Shown here: positions 7,376 through 15,312 of the stretch, in pieces | How positions within the stretch are numbered: position 1 is the stretch's first letter | Layout: each line of letters opens with the position of its first letter | DNA from: Acidobacteriota bacterium | Lineage (GTDB): Bacteria; Acidobacteriota; Holophagae; Acanthopleuribacterales; Acanthopleuribacteraceae | Direction: 5' to 3' | Length of the DNA stretch: 42,716 bases | Assembly (NCBI GenBank): GCA_030066195.1 | Contig: JASJCB010000093.1 | Span: 1-42,716 of the forward strand | Translations under genes and position numbers: made by a program | The notes under the pieces: model-generated | Told to the model about the DNA's origin: nothing | Seen by the model: the letters and a program-made list of their open reading frames with translations, nothing else | Databases searched by the model: none

Positions 7376-8932
7376 ATGTCGCAGAAGTACCTGGGTATTG
7401 CCAAACTGATGCTCCTCCTGCTGGCCGTTGCCGGACCGTTCGGTCTCTATCGCGCCTGGCATAACGACCGCAAGCTGATTCTGGCCGATGAAAACCTGCG
7501 TCGGAACCTGATCAGCGACAACGAGCAACTGCTCCGCCAGGTAACCCAAAACTTCTTTGCGGAGAGCCGGTTGTTGGCTTCCAGAGCCCTGGCTCGCCGG
7601 AAACCGGGCGGTTCCATCGAGGGCCTGCCGCCGTTTCCCGGGGTGGAAGCTTTCGTGGCGGCCGGCAGTATCCGCCTGGGCGAACAGACCTCCGCCGACA
7701 CCCGTTATCTGGAGTTGTTACACCATCCCGGCAACTTTGCCTCGGGCCTGCCCAAACGCTACGCGGGCCTGATCGAGTTGATGCGCGGTTCCCCGGCGAT
7801 TCTGGGTCCGGCCGATCACGACCGTTTTCTGGAAGTAGCCGCCTTGTTCTGGGAGGGACGCGACCTGGATGCAGATACTCACGCCTTTCTTTTGTCCAAA
7901 CTGCCGGAAGAGACCTGTGCGGTTTTCTATGAACAACAGCGTTTCCTGGGCATGAGCACGGAACGGCGGCCCGGTCACTTTCTGGTCAATCTGCACCTGG
8001 ACGACACGCATTATTTCCTGGATCTTCCGCCCGTATGGCTGGACCGTTTGAACCAGTCCGCGCGTTCGTTCAACTTGGACATCATCTTCCGACACGACGA
8101 TAACTGGCTGGATTGGGGCGATATCAGCATGACCCTGAGAACCGAACAGGCGCCCCTCGCCGGCCTGCTTTATCAACGTGGACTGATCTACGGCGCGACC
8201 ACGGTCGTCCTGGAATTGATCCTGCTGTTGGTCTACCAGGTATTGGTGACCTACGAAAAGATCAACCGTGCCCAGAAGCAACTATTGGCCGCCACCTCTC
8301 ACGAGTTGCGCACGCCCCTGGCCGTGATCCGCCAGTTTGCCGAAATGCTGGTCGACCGCGGCGAGCAGTTCCCGGAACGAACCCGCACCTACCACGACCA
8401 TATCCACAGGGAAACGCTCAAGATGCAGTTCCTGGTGGAGAATCTGTTAAGCGCCGCCCGTTTCGAGTTCCTGAAGCTGGAGGTCAATCCCACCGTCTTC
8501 GACATGAAAGCCTGGCTGGAAGAAACCATCGCCGGGGTGGAGCATCTGGGGGAAGGCACCCGCATCTCTCTGGAAAGCCCCTCGGAAGAGGTTTGCTGGG
8601 ATCGTTCCCTGATGAGCCAGGCGTTGGTAAACCTGATTCGGAACGCGCATATCCACGCGGGCACCGATATCCAGGTCAGAGCCGAACGAGACGGGGATAG
8701 GATTAACATCGACATCCGCGACTTCGGCGAGAACCCGGATGTCAAGTACCTGTCGCGCATCCGCGCCTTTACCCCTGACCGCAAAAGCAAGAGGGGGCTG
8801 GGGTTGGGATTGTATCTTACCGACCGTATTTTGAAGACGCACGGCGGAGTCATTCACTTTCACGCGGCGGAACCCGGTCTCAGGGTTCGGCTTTCCTTGC
8901 CGCCGGCGATCGAGTCGGATAAGGTATCCTAG
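7376..8932 (+). CDS. membrane sensor histidine kinase
   Basis: 518 aa. The first transmembrane helix is about residues 6-27. A sensor domain of about 240 residues follows, presumably extracytoplasmic and matching no family I know. The second helix is about 269-293. The HisKA H-box is ATSHELRTPLA with phosphoacceptor His309. The ATPase domain has an N-box (ALVNLIRNAH, about 416-425) and a G2 box (GLGLGLYL, about 475). The G1 box reads DFGEN (Asp449), where DxGxG is usual, so its second Gly is Asn. No response regulator is adjacent, so it is an orphan kinase in this window. No Shine-Dalgarno precedes the ATG; instead TAGAAT at 7364-7369 ends 6 bases before it, compatible with a leaderless transcript. 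It is followed at 16 bases by a 105-aa gene, likely co-transcribed. Confidence 0.88.
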   Translation: MSQKYLGIAKLMLLLLAVAGPFGLYRAWHNDRKLILADENLRRNLISDNEQLLRQVTQNFFAESRLLASRALARRKPGGSIEGLPPFPGVEAFVAAGSIRLGEQTSADTRYLELLHHPGNFASGLPKRYAGLIELMRGSPAILGPADHDRFLEVAALFWEGRDLDADTHAFLLSKLPEETCAVFYEQQRFLGMSTERRPGHFLVNLHLDDTHYFLDLPPVWLDRLNQSARSFNLDIIFRHDDNWLDWGDISMTLRTEQAPLAGLLYQRGLIYGATTVVLELILLLVYQVLVTYEKINRAQKQLLAATSHELRTPLAVIRQFAEMLVDRGEQFPERTRTYHDHIHRETLKMQFLVENLLSAARFEFLKLEVNPTVFDMKAWLEETIAGVEHLGEGTRISLESPSEEVCWDRSLMSQALVNLIRNAHIHAGTDIQVRAERDGDRINIDIRDFGENPDVKYLSRIRAFTPDRKSKRGLGLGLYLTDRILKTHGGVIHFHAAEPGLRVRLSLPPAIESDKVS

Positions 8933-8948
8933 AAGAAATGGAGGAGCC

Positions 8949-9266
8949 ATGAGCAGTGCGAAAGGATTTCGCAAAAAACTTCTGAAGGAATTGGACGACG
9001 CCCTACTGGAAGCGGGACTTGCCCATCCTCTGGCCCTGGAAGACAAGGTACGCCGGGAAAGTTACGAGGAGGGCTTTTTGGAGGGTCGTCTCGAGGTGTT
9101 GTCCGAGGCGTGGCAGGAGGGCAAGGTCACCCAGTGGGAATTTCAGGAAAAGGCCATGATCATCCATGACATCCTGAACGATTGGGACAACGATCCGGGC
9201 CGGTTTACCTGGTTGATCAATCGCAGTAGAAAGCAACGGCAAACCGCATCCCAAGGCGAGGCATAA
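8949..9266 (+). CDS. 105-aa charged cytoplasmic protein of unknown function
   Basis: I do not recognise the family. The sequence is rich in Glu, Lys and Arg with predicted long helices (FRKKLLKELDDALLEAGL, then LEGRLEVLSEAWQEGK) and a conserved-looking DILNDWDNDPGRFTWLINRS end. It has no signal peptide or membrane segment. A strong GGAGGAGCC precedes the ATG and the gene begins 16 bases after the histidine kinase, so the two are probably one operon. It could be a partner or small regulator of the kinase, but that is inference from position only. It ends 32 bases from the convergent DUF3179 gene, with no clear terminator between. Confidence 0.7.
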   Translation: MSSAKGFRKKLLKELDDALLEAGLAHPLALEDKVRRESYEEGFLEGRLEVLSEAWQEGKVTQWEFQEKAMIIHDILNDWDNDPGRFTWLINRSRKQRQTASQGEA

Positions 9267-9298
9267 AACGGCCTTTGTTGTACGAAGCCGGGAAGGTG

Positions 9299-10228
9299 TT
9301 ACCGATTGACCGTAAAGATTTCCGTATCGGGCTGAAAACTTTGCCAACTTTCCTCATAAGCCAAAACAGCCGGTAACAAGCTGCCGTCCTCCGCCGTCGC
9401 CCACGCGGTCAGCGCATCGGCCTTGTAATGAACCGTAATGGTTTCGCCACCCAGTTCCAGTGGATGGGGCTCCGCCAGGAGGGCCAACTCGCGAAAGGGA
9501 AAGAAGATGCTTTTACCGCCGCGAACCAGGCCCAAGCCCAAGGTGGCGGTGTCATGCGTATCGGCGGGCGGCGCATCCTCCGGCGGCGGTTCCCAAAGCT
9601 TTCGGGTGGTGTATCGGTAGGGCGGCTCCGGTTCTTCGGGCTCGCGTTTCATGACCCGTGTGTCCGGGTGCAGACCGCGCCAATGCTTCCAGGTGGTTTG
9701 CAGCATGGGCAGGGCTTGAAGCGGCTTGCCTTTAAGCGGTCCGTCCACGGCGCCGCCGCTCAACTGGCTCCAGACGCTGTCGGTTTGCCGATCGACGAAC
9801 ACCAGGTTGTTGTTTTTCAATCCCCAGGCAAAATCGAAAGTCAGTTCTTGTTCATCTACCTTTCGAGCATACACGATGCCCGTGGCGGTGAGCGGTCACC
9901 AACTGGGAGCGACCGGCGTGTCGCCGATACGGTGATTGGCGATTTCCATGCCCATATAGCGAATGGGATAGGCCATGGCCCTGTCGGCAATCACCACACC
10001 CATGACCAGATCGTCGTCTTGCAACTCAGCCTGGTCGGCCGGCACGTCCGGCAAATCATCGGGGGCGGGCTGCACGGCAATATCGGCAACTTCAAAGGGG
10101 CCGCCCGGTCTTGTTTGTAACTGGGTTTTGACCGTTTTGAGCGGTGGTTCGACGGCCTTTCGTCCACAACCGGCCAACATGGAAACGACAAGACAACTGA
10201 CTAAGAATCGTAGCATACCAACCGACAC
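9299..10228 (-). CDS. DUF3179-like lipoprotein with in-frame TGA (candidate selenoprotein)
   Basis: One continuous frame from a GTG at 10228 (GGGAGG upstream) to the stop at 9299, interrupted only by TGA at 9898-9896 (codon 111). It starts with a lipoprotein signal (VSCLVVSMLAGC). The first part ends RIGDTPVAPSW; after the TGA the same frame continues PLTATGIVYARKV, then FDFAWGLKNNNLVFVDRQTDSVWSQLSG and TTWKHWRGLHPDT. These are the landmarks of DUF3179 proteins, whose central motif is Cys-Pro-Leu. The TGA therefore replaces exactly the conserved Cys. A small hairpin with a GG-starting loop lies 16 bases downstream (9867-9886), as in bacterial SECIS elements. Selenocysteine insertion is the best reading; a recent nonsense mutation of TGC is the alternative. 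The molecular function of DUF3179 is unknown. Automatic gene callers would split it into 9896-10228 and 9299-9874. Confidence 0.75.
9867..9886 (-). promoter_or_regulatory. SECIS-like hairpin downstream of the in-frame TGA
   Basis: In the mRNA, GC-CACG / CGUG-(UAU)-GC encloses the five-base loop GGCAU. The loop starts 16 bases after the UGA and its first two bases are GG. Published descriptions of bacterial SECIS elements call for a loop roughly 16-37 bases from UGA with a G in its first two positions. The stem is short (4 bp, plus 2 bp across a bulge), so this could be chance. Confidence 0.4.
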
Positions 10229-10304
10229 TCTGACCTCCCGATCGAACGCTCATTCTTCATTCTACACAAGACCCGGCGAAAAACACCGCCGATAACCTAC
10301 TCCG

Positions 10305-10808
10305 TCAAGAGGCCTCATGCTCCCTTGCGGTCAACCAGGCTTGAGCCTCGGCAAGCTGGTTCTGGCTGAAGACGGCCAGGCCGTTCCGGCGCAAAAGGGC
10401 GGCCGTCACCCCCTCTCCCGGAATCAAGGTTCCGTCGAAGTTCCCGTCATAGGTTACCGTACTGCCGCAAGACGGGCTTTTTTCGGTGAGAATCGCCAGG
10501 GCTGCCCCGCTCTCCTTTGCCAACGCCAGGGCGACATGAGCCCCGGCCAGAAAAGGTTCGGTCACCGTTTCGCCGTCCCTGGTTTTGACGACGGCATTTG
10601 CGTCCAGGACCGCCGAACCGCCGCCCGGTCCCTGGATTTCCGCGGGGGGCCTGGGCAGGCCCATGCCGCCCGCCAACTCCGGGCAAACGGGCACCAATCG
10701 GCCTTCCTCCCGCCACCGGGCCAGGATTCGATCATCGCTTGTATGGGCCTTTCCGTCATAGCGAACTTTTTCACCTAACAGGCAGGCGCTCACCAAAACC
10801 TTGATCAT
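10305..10808 (-). CDS. DUF523 family protein (YbbK-like)
   Basis: 167-aa protein of the DUF523 family, normally 145-170 aa. It shows the family landmarks: the N-terminal IKVLVSACLLGEKVRYDG, then VPVCPELAGGMGLPRPP, and ILTEKSPSCGS with a following small-residue stretch. Conserved Cys residues in SACLLG, PVCPE and SPSCG may bind metal or act in redox chemistry, but the family's reaction is not established. The ATG at 10808 was chosen because GGGAG lies just upstream and family members begin here; the frame is open to 10904. The DUF3179-like gene follows 76 bases downstream on the same strand, so co-transcription is possible. Confidence 0.85.
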   Translation of the reverse strand: MIKVLVSACLLGEKVRYDGKAHTSDDRILARWREEGRLVPVCPELAGGMGLPRPPAEIQGPGGGSAVLDANAVVKTRDGETVTEPFLAGAHVALALAKESGAALAILTEKSPSCGSTVTYDGNFDGTLIPGEGVTAALLRRNGLAVFSQNQLAEAQAWLTAREHEAS

Positions 10809-10918
10809 CGACTCCCGTCCCCCTATACTCGTAGATATCATAACTGGTTCGAGCCGCTCGCGGGATTTTGCCGCCTTTGACTTAATCCATTTTATCTTCC
10901 CCATTCAATTTCTGGACG

Positions 10919-10924
10919 TATAAG
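10919..10924 (+). promoter_or_regulatory. possible -10 box for the sigma/kinase operon
   Basis: TATAAG about 30 bases before the ECF sigma ATG, in an AT-rich stretch. No good -35 hexamer at 16-18 bases. A TTGACT at about 10877-10882 is too far away. Confidence 0.25.
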
Positions 10925-10955
10925 ACACTAGAAAGTTATTTTAAGCAGGCAATGC

Positions 10956-11528
10956 ATGACAGGAAAAGATATTACACTTTTGCTCCAAGATTGGCAAAAA
11001 GGTGACGAGGCCGCGTTGGAAGACTTGATGGCCGCCGTCTACAGCGAGCTACACCGCATCTCTAAAAACTACATTTCCCGGGAACGATCCGGTCATACCC
11101 TGGGTCCTACCGGACTGGTCAACGAAGCTTATTTTCGTCTCATCGACCACAACCGCATTACCTGGCAGAATCGCGCCCACTTTTTCGGCGTAGCCGCCCA
11201 GGTGATGCGTCGCATCCTGATCAACTACGCCCGCGAGCGCAATACCGCCAAGCGAGGCGGCGGAGTGATGGTGCTTAGCTTGGACAATGTGACCGACGCC
11301 GCTGAGGAAGAAGGCATCGACCTGGAAGCCCTGGAAGAAGCCTTGAATGCTCTGGGCGAGGTGGATCAGCGCAAGGCCCGGATCGTGGAGATGAAATTTT
11401 TCGCCGGAATGAATGAGAAGGAAATCAGTGAAGCCCTTTCCGTATCCTCGGCTACCATCCGCCGCGAATGGCGAACTGCCCGAGCCTGGCTCTTCCGTTT
11501 CTTGAAAGAGGGTTCCGATGGATCCTGA
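10956..11528 (+). CDS. ECF-type RNA polymerase sigma factor (TIGR02999-like)
   Basis: 190 aa. The N-terminal region 2 has ITLLLQDWQKGDEAALEDLMAAVYSELH, followed by the class-specific HTLGPTGLVNEAYFRLID and HFFGVAAQVMRRILINYARER. Region 4 carries a helix-turn-helix (MNEKEISEALSVSSATIRREWRTARAWL). This is the sigma class common in Acidobacteria and Planctomycetes that is usually encoded next to Ser/Thr kinases; no anti-sigma factor is present. Its last 11 bases overlap the kinase start at 11518, implying translational coupling. The likely picture, from family knowledge, is that the kinase controls the sigma factor by phosphorylation, but targets cannot be seen here. Confidence 0.92.
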   Translation: MTGKDITLLLQDWQKGDEAALEDLMAAVYSELHRISKNYISRERSGHTLGPTGLVNEAYFRLIDHNRITWQNRAHFFGVAAQVMRRILINYARERNTAKRGGGVMVLSLDNVTDAAEEEGIDLEALEEALNALGEVDQRKARIVEMKFFAGMNEKEISEALSVSSATIRREWRTARAWLFRFLKEGSDGS

Positions 11529-14337
11529 ACGCATGCGGCTGGTGGACGACATCTTCAACGATGCCCTGGATACACCGGCGGAAGAGCGCGACGCCTTTAT
11601 CGTCAAGGCTTGTGCCGGGGATGCTTCCCTGGAGGCTGAGGTTCGCGAACTGCTGGCCATGGACGACGAGGCCGAGAAAAAGAGCTTCATGAACAAGGCC
11701 ATCATCAATCTCACCCAAACGGGGCTCGGCGAGGGCGACGAGATCGGCTCCTATCAAATCATCAAGCCCCTGGGAGAAGGCGGCATGGGCCAGGTCTTCC
11801 TGGCGCAACAAACCGAACCCTTTCAACGCCGGGTCGCCCTGAAGGTGATCAAGCTGGGCATGGACACCCGTCAGGTGCTCAATCGCTTCAAAGTCGAACA
11901 AGCCACCCTGGCTCGTTTGAACCATCCCTACATCGCCCAGGTCTACGACGCCGGCGCTACCGAACGCGGTCAACCCTTTTTCGTCATGGAGTATATTCAA
12001 GGCGTGCCCCTGGCCGATTACTGCGACCACAACCGCCTCACGCTCCAGCAGCGATTGGAATTGTTCGTCCAAATCCTGGACGGTGTCCAATATGCCCACC
12101 AGCGAGGAATCATTCATCGCGACCTGAAACCGGCCAATATCCTGGTTACCACCAAGGAAGACAAACCCCTTCCCAAAATCATCGACTTCGGTATCGCCAA
12201 GTCCACCACGGGCGACGAACCCACCCAGCGCACGGTCACCAGCTTTCTCCCGCAAGGCTCCATGAATCTTACCTCCACCGGCCTGGTGGTGGGCTCCGTC
12301 GGTTACATGAGTCCCGAACAGGCCTGCATGGGCGCTGACGATGTGGATACCCGTAGCGACATCTACTCGTTGGGCGCCATCCTTTACGAATTACTTACCG
12401 GCGAGCGGCCCCTGGGCGGTATGGTCGATCCGCAAACCCCTTGGGACGAAATCTTCCGTATCATCCGCGAAAAAGACCCCAGGCGACCCAGCACCCAAAT
12501 AACAGGCGACCCCAAGGCCCAAGAACTGGCAGCCTCCCGCGGCGAGCAGTTGAAACACCTGCGCAAGCAATTACGCGGCGATCTTGACTGGATCACCATG
12601 AAAGCCTTGGAGAAGGACAAGGAGCGTCGCTATGACGCCGCTTCCGCCATGGCCGAGGACATCCGTCGCTACTTCCGCAACGAACCGGTGACCGCCAAAC
12701 CGCCCAGCCTGTCCTACCTTTTGAGCAAACTGTTTCAACGCCACAAGGCAGCCTTTGCCGGCGGCGTTCTGGTCATTCTGGCCTTGGTCCTGGGTATCGT
12801 CGGCGCCACCACGGGCGCGGTGCGGGCCCGCAAAGCTCAGCTCAAGGCCGAGGCCGAGGCCGCCAAAGTTCTCCAGACCCAAGATATCCTCGACGCCTTC
12901 TTGTCCTCCCCGGACCCCACCCAAATGGGCCGCGAGGTAACCATGCTGGAGCTACTGGATGCCTTCACCGAAAAATTGGAGAAAGGGGAGTTGGAAGCGG
13001 CTGCCGGGGCCGACCCGGAGGTTCTGGCCGGGGTGCAATTCACCTTGTCCGATACCTATAAAAACCTCGGCGAACATCAGAAGGCTGCCGAACTGGTGCA
13101 AAAGGCCCTGGATATCCGCCGGGAAGTCCTCGGCGAGGATCATCCCGACACCCTGAAAGCAGCCTCCCACCTGGCCAGCATCTATTATTACCTTTCCCGA
13201 ACCGCTGACGCCGAGGCCTTGATCGACCGGACCCTGGCCGCCCAGATCGCGGTATTGGGAGAGCGCCACCGCGAGACCCTGCGCACCCTTAACGTGAAGG
13301 CCATGGTTCTTGGCAGGCGTAATCGAAAACAAGAGTCCCTGGAACTGCACCAAAAGGTCTACCGTATCCGCAAACAGACCTTGGGACCAACCCACCCCGA
13401 GACCTTACAATCCATGAACAACCTGGCCGTGCGTTACAAGGTGCTGGAGAAAATGGAAGAGTCCGAGGCACTGCTGCGCGAGATCGTTCGGCTACGCGCT
13501 CAAGAGCTGGGTCCCAAGCACAAGGATACGCTGCAATCGGTCCAGAATATGGTCAACCAACTCTATCGAACGGGTCGGTACAAGCAGGCCCTGGCAATGA
13601 ACCAGGAAAATCTGGCTCGCCGCATCGAGGTACTGGGTCCCAACCATCCAGAAACCTTTCTGACCGCGGATATGGAAGGCATCCTACTCATTGCAATGAA
13701 CCGCCCCAAGGAAGCTGTTGCGCTTTATCAAGACCTCTACCAACGGGCCTTAACGGCACTGCCCGCCGGTCACGCCATCGTTCGCCAAACCAACAACAAC
13801 CTGGCCAATGCGCTGAACAAACTGGGTCGCAACGAGGAAGCGTTGAAGCTGCTCCAAGACATCCATGAGGCCCATGGCAAACTGGAAGGCGTCAACCATC
13901 CGACTACTTTACTGTACGCCGCCAACCTGGCTTATCAGCTCTACTCCATGGACCGCATCCAGGCGTCTATTTCCATGGGCGAAGATATTCTGCCGCGACT
14001 GATGGAACACGTGGGTCCGAATAAGGTCCTCACTTTCAATGCACTGGAAAACCTCATCCTGGCTTATGAAAAAGCGGGTGACCTGGTACGGGCCGAGGCG
14101 CGCAGGCGGCAGTCTTTAGACTTGTACCGGGAACACCGGAAACCCAACTATCCCAAGCTGGCCCGGGGAGAAAAACACCTGGGTCTGCTGCTTGCGAAAC
14201 TAGGGAACCGCGAAGCCGCCCTGGCCTACCTGCGACAAGCCGTCGCCCGCCAGGAGAAGGCGTTGAAACCGGGCAGTAAACTATTGGAAGCAACAAGGGC
14301 CGCACTGGCTGAACTGGAAGGAGAACCTAATGATTGA
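11518..14337 (+). CDS. membrane Ser/Thr protein kinase with TPR C-terminus
   Basis: 939 aa. A PknB-type kinase domain spans about residues 78-390: Gly loop LGEGGMGQV (85-93), ATP-binding Lys109, catalytic HRDLKPAN with Asp202, and DFG at 223-225. All key residues are present, so it should be active. One transmembrane helix follows at about 412-435. The remaining 500 residues are TPR-type repeats (for example KNLGEHQKAAELVQKALDI and repeated HPDTL / HPETL turns), predicted to be outside and to bind proteins or peptides. It overlaps the ECF sigma gene upstream by 11 bases and the SDR gene downstream by 8 bases, so the three form one coupled operon. The repeated HP(D/E)T signature matches kinesin-light-chain-like TPRs. 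Confidence 0.92.
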   Translation: MDPERMRLVDDIFNDALDTPAEERDAFIVKACAGDASLEAEVRELLAMDDEAEKKSFMNKAIINLTQTGLGEGDEIGSYQIIKPLGEGGMGQVFLAQQTEPFQRRVALKVIKLGMDTRQVLNRFKVEQATLARLNHPYIAQVYDAGATERGQPFFVMEYIQGVPLADYCDHNRLTLQQRLELFVQILDGVQYAHQRGIIHRDLKPANILVTTKEDKPLPKIIDFGIAKSTTGDEPTQRTVTSFLPQGSMNLTSTGLVVGSVGYMSPEQACMGADDVDTRSDIYSLGAILYELLTGERPLGGMVDPQTPWDEIFRIIREKDPRRPSTQITGDPKAQELAASRGEQLKHLRKQLRGDLDWITMKALEKDKERRYDAASAMAEDIRRYFRNEPVTAKPPSLSYLLSKLFQRHKAAFAGGVLVILALVLGIVGATTGAVRARKAQLKAEAEAAKVLQTQDILDAFLSSPDPTQMGREVTMLELLDAFTEKLEKGELEAAAGADPEVLAGVQFTLSDTYKNLGEHQKAAELVQKALDIRREVLGEDHPDTLKAASHLASIYYYLSRTADAEALIDRTLAAQIAVLGERHRETLRTLNVKAMVLGRRNRKQESLELHQKVYRIRKQTLGPTHPETLQSMNNLAVRYKVLEKMEESEALLREIVRLRAQELGPKHKDTLQSVQNMVNQLYRTGRYKQALAMNQENLARRIEVLGPNHPETFLTADMEGILLIAMNRPKEAVALYQDLYQRALTALPAGHAIVRQTNNNLANALNKLGRNEEALKLLQDIHEAHGKLEGVNHPTTLLYAANLAYQLYSMDRIQASISMGEDILPRLMEHVGPNKVLTFNALENLILAYEKAGDLVRAEARRRQSLDLYREHRKPNYPKLARGEKHLGLLLAKLGNREAALAYLRQAVARQEKALKPGSKLLEATRAALAELEGEPND

Positions 14338-15085
14338 CCTCAAGGGTAAAGTGGCCGTGGTTACCGGCGGCTCACGCGGCATCGGCAGGGCTTGCAGCGT
14401 CTTGCTGGCGAGGGCGGGCGCCGACGTGGTGATCGGCTATCGCGGTAACGAGAAGGCCGCCTCCGATACGGCGGTTGCCGTAGAAGCGGAGGGACGCCGG
14501 GTCCTGACGGTCGCCGGCGATCTGGCCGACGCCGAGGCCGCGCAACTACTCTTCACAAGGGCCCGCGACGCCTTCGGCAGAGTGAACATCGTCGTGGCCA
14601 ACGCGGGCATCTGGAAACACGCTCCTATAGATACGATGACCACGGGTCAGTGGCGTGAAACCATCTCGGCCAACCTGGATTCGCTCTACCAGACCTGTCA
14701 CTTCGCGGCCCGCATCATGAAACAACAGAAAAGTGGTAAGCTGATCATCATCGCCAGCACGGCCGGGCAACGAGGCGAGGCGGAATACGCCCACTACGCC
14801 GCGAGCAAGGGCGCGGCCATCGCCATGACTCGTTCATTGGGCAGCGAACTCGGCCCATACGGCATCAATGTCAACTGCGTCGCGCCCGGCTGGGTTCTGA
14901 CCGACATGACCACGGATGTCTTCGAAAACCCGGAGTTCCGTCAATCCATCGAACAATCCATCCCGGTTCGCCGTATCGCCTCGCCGGAGGATATCGCGGG
15001 TCCCGTCCTCTTCCTGGCTTCCGAACTTTCCCGCCACTTACAAGGCAGTATCCTCAGTGTAAACGGCGGCTCGGTCATGGCCTGA
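14330..15085 (+). CDS. short-chain dehydrogenase/reductase, FabG-like
   Basis: 251-aa classical SDR. Cofactor motif TGGSRGIG at residues 12-19, NAG at 91-93, catalytic Asn115, Ser143, Tyr156 and Lys160 (YAASK). The closest well-known relatives by motif are 3-oxoacyl-ACP reductases. The loop after TGGS lacks the Asp typical of strict NAD users and ends VVIGYRG, so NADPH is likely (inference). AAGGAG precedes the ATG, which lies inside the end of the kinase gene (8-base overlap). Coupling of an SDR to a sigma/kinase pair is odd: the enzyme may supply the metabolite or the process the system monitors. Substrate unknown. Confidence 0.88.
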   Translation: MIDLKGKVAVVTGGSRGIGRACSVLLARAGADVVIGYRGNEKAASDTAVAVEAEGRRVLTVAGDLADAEAAQLLFTRARDAFGRVNIVVANAGIWKHAPIDTMTTGQWRETISANLDSLYQTCHFAARIMKQQKSGKLIIIASTAGQRGEAEYAHYAASKGAAIAMTRSLGSELGPYGINVNCVAPGWVLTDMTTDVFENPEFRQSIEQSIPVRRIASPEDIAGPVLFLASELSRHLQGSILSVNGGSVMA

Positions 15086-15116
15086 CGGCCCGTCTCTTTT
15101 ACGTCATCGCGCCTAT

Positions 15117-15135
15117 GGGGGGTCCGGCTCCCCCC
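15117..15135. terminator. G6/C6 hairpin between convergent genes
   Basis: GGGGGG (15117-15122), 7-base loop TCCGGCT, CCCCCC (15130-15135). It lies 32 bases past the SDR stop and 28 bases past the RiPP stop on the other strand, so it could end both transcripts. No clear T-run on either side. Confidence 0.45.
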
Positions 15136-15162
15136 GCTCGGAGGGAACCGGTAATAACTTGC

Positions 15163-15312
15163 TTAGCAGGGGCCGCCGTTGCAAGTAAAGTACTGACCGC
15201 AGGAATATTCCTGGGTGGGGCAGCAACCGCAGGTGCCGCCGCCGACGACCGTCTTTTCCGAAGTTTGGAAGCTTTGGATCTTCAGCTCGGACAGTTTCAA
15301 TTGCTTCTTCAT
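15163..15312 (-). CDS. RiPP precursor peptide with pinensin-type leader, Cys-rich core
   Basis: 49 aa. The leader reads KKQLKLSELKIQSFQTSE, which fits the LxLxxLKVxSF(V)T pattern of pinensin-like / class I lanthipeptide leaders. It ends in KTVVGGG, a double-Gly type cleavage site for a C39 peptidase-transporter. The core is about 23 residues, holds six Cys (TCGCCPTQEYSC, then FTC and GPC) and only four Ser/Thr, so thioether rings could use at most four Cys; disulfides or other chemistry may take the rest. The ATG at 15312 has a perfect AGGAGG 5 bases upstream; the frame is open to 15393 but that start lacks a ribosome site. No LanB/LanC-type enzyme or C39 transporter lies within the window, so the gene is an orphan served from elsewhere. 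Confidence 0.75.
   Translation of the reverse strand: MKKQLKLSELKIQSFQTSEKTVVGGGTCGCCPTQEYSCGQYFTCNGGPC

Noticed and set aside
9896..9898. TGA as ordinary stop giving two separate small genes
   Set aside because: The downstream frame begins mid-domain without ribosome site, and the two halves join into a complete DUF3179-like protein in the same frame.
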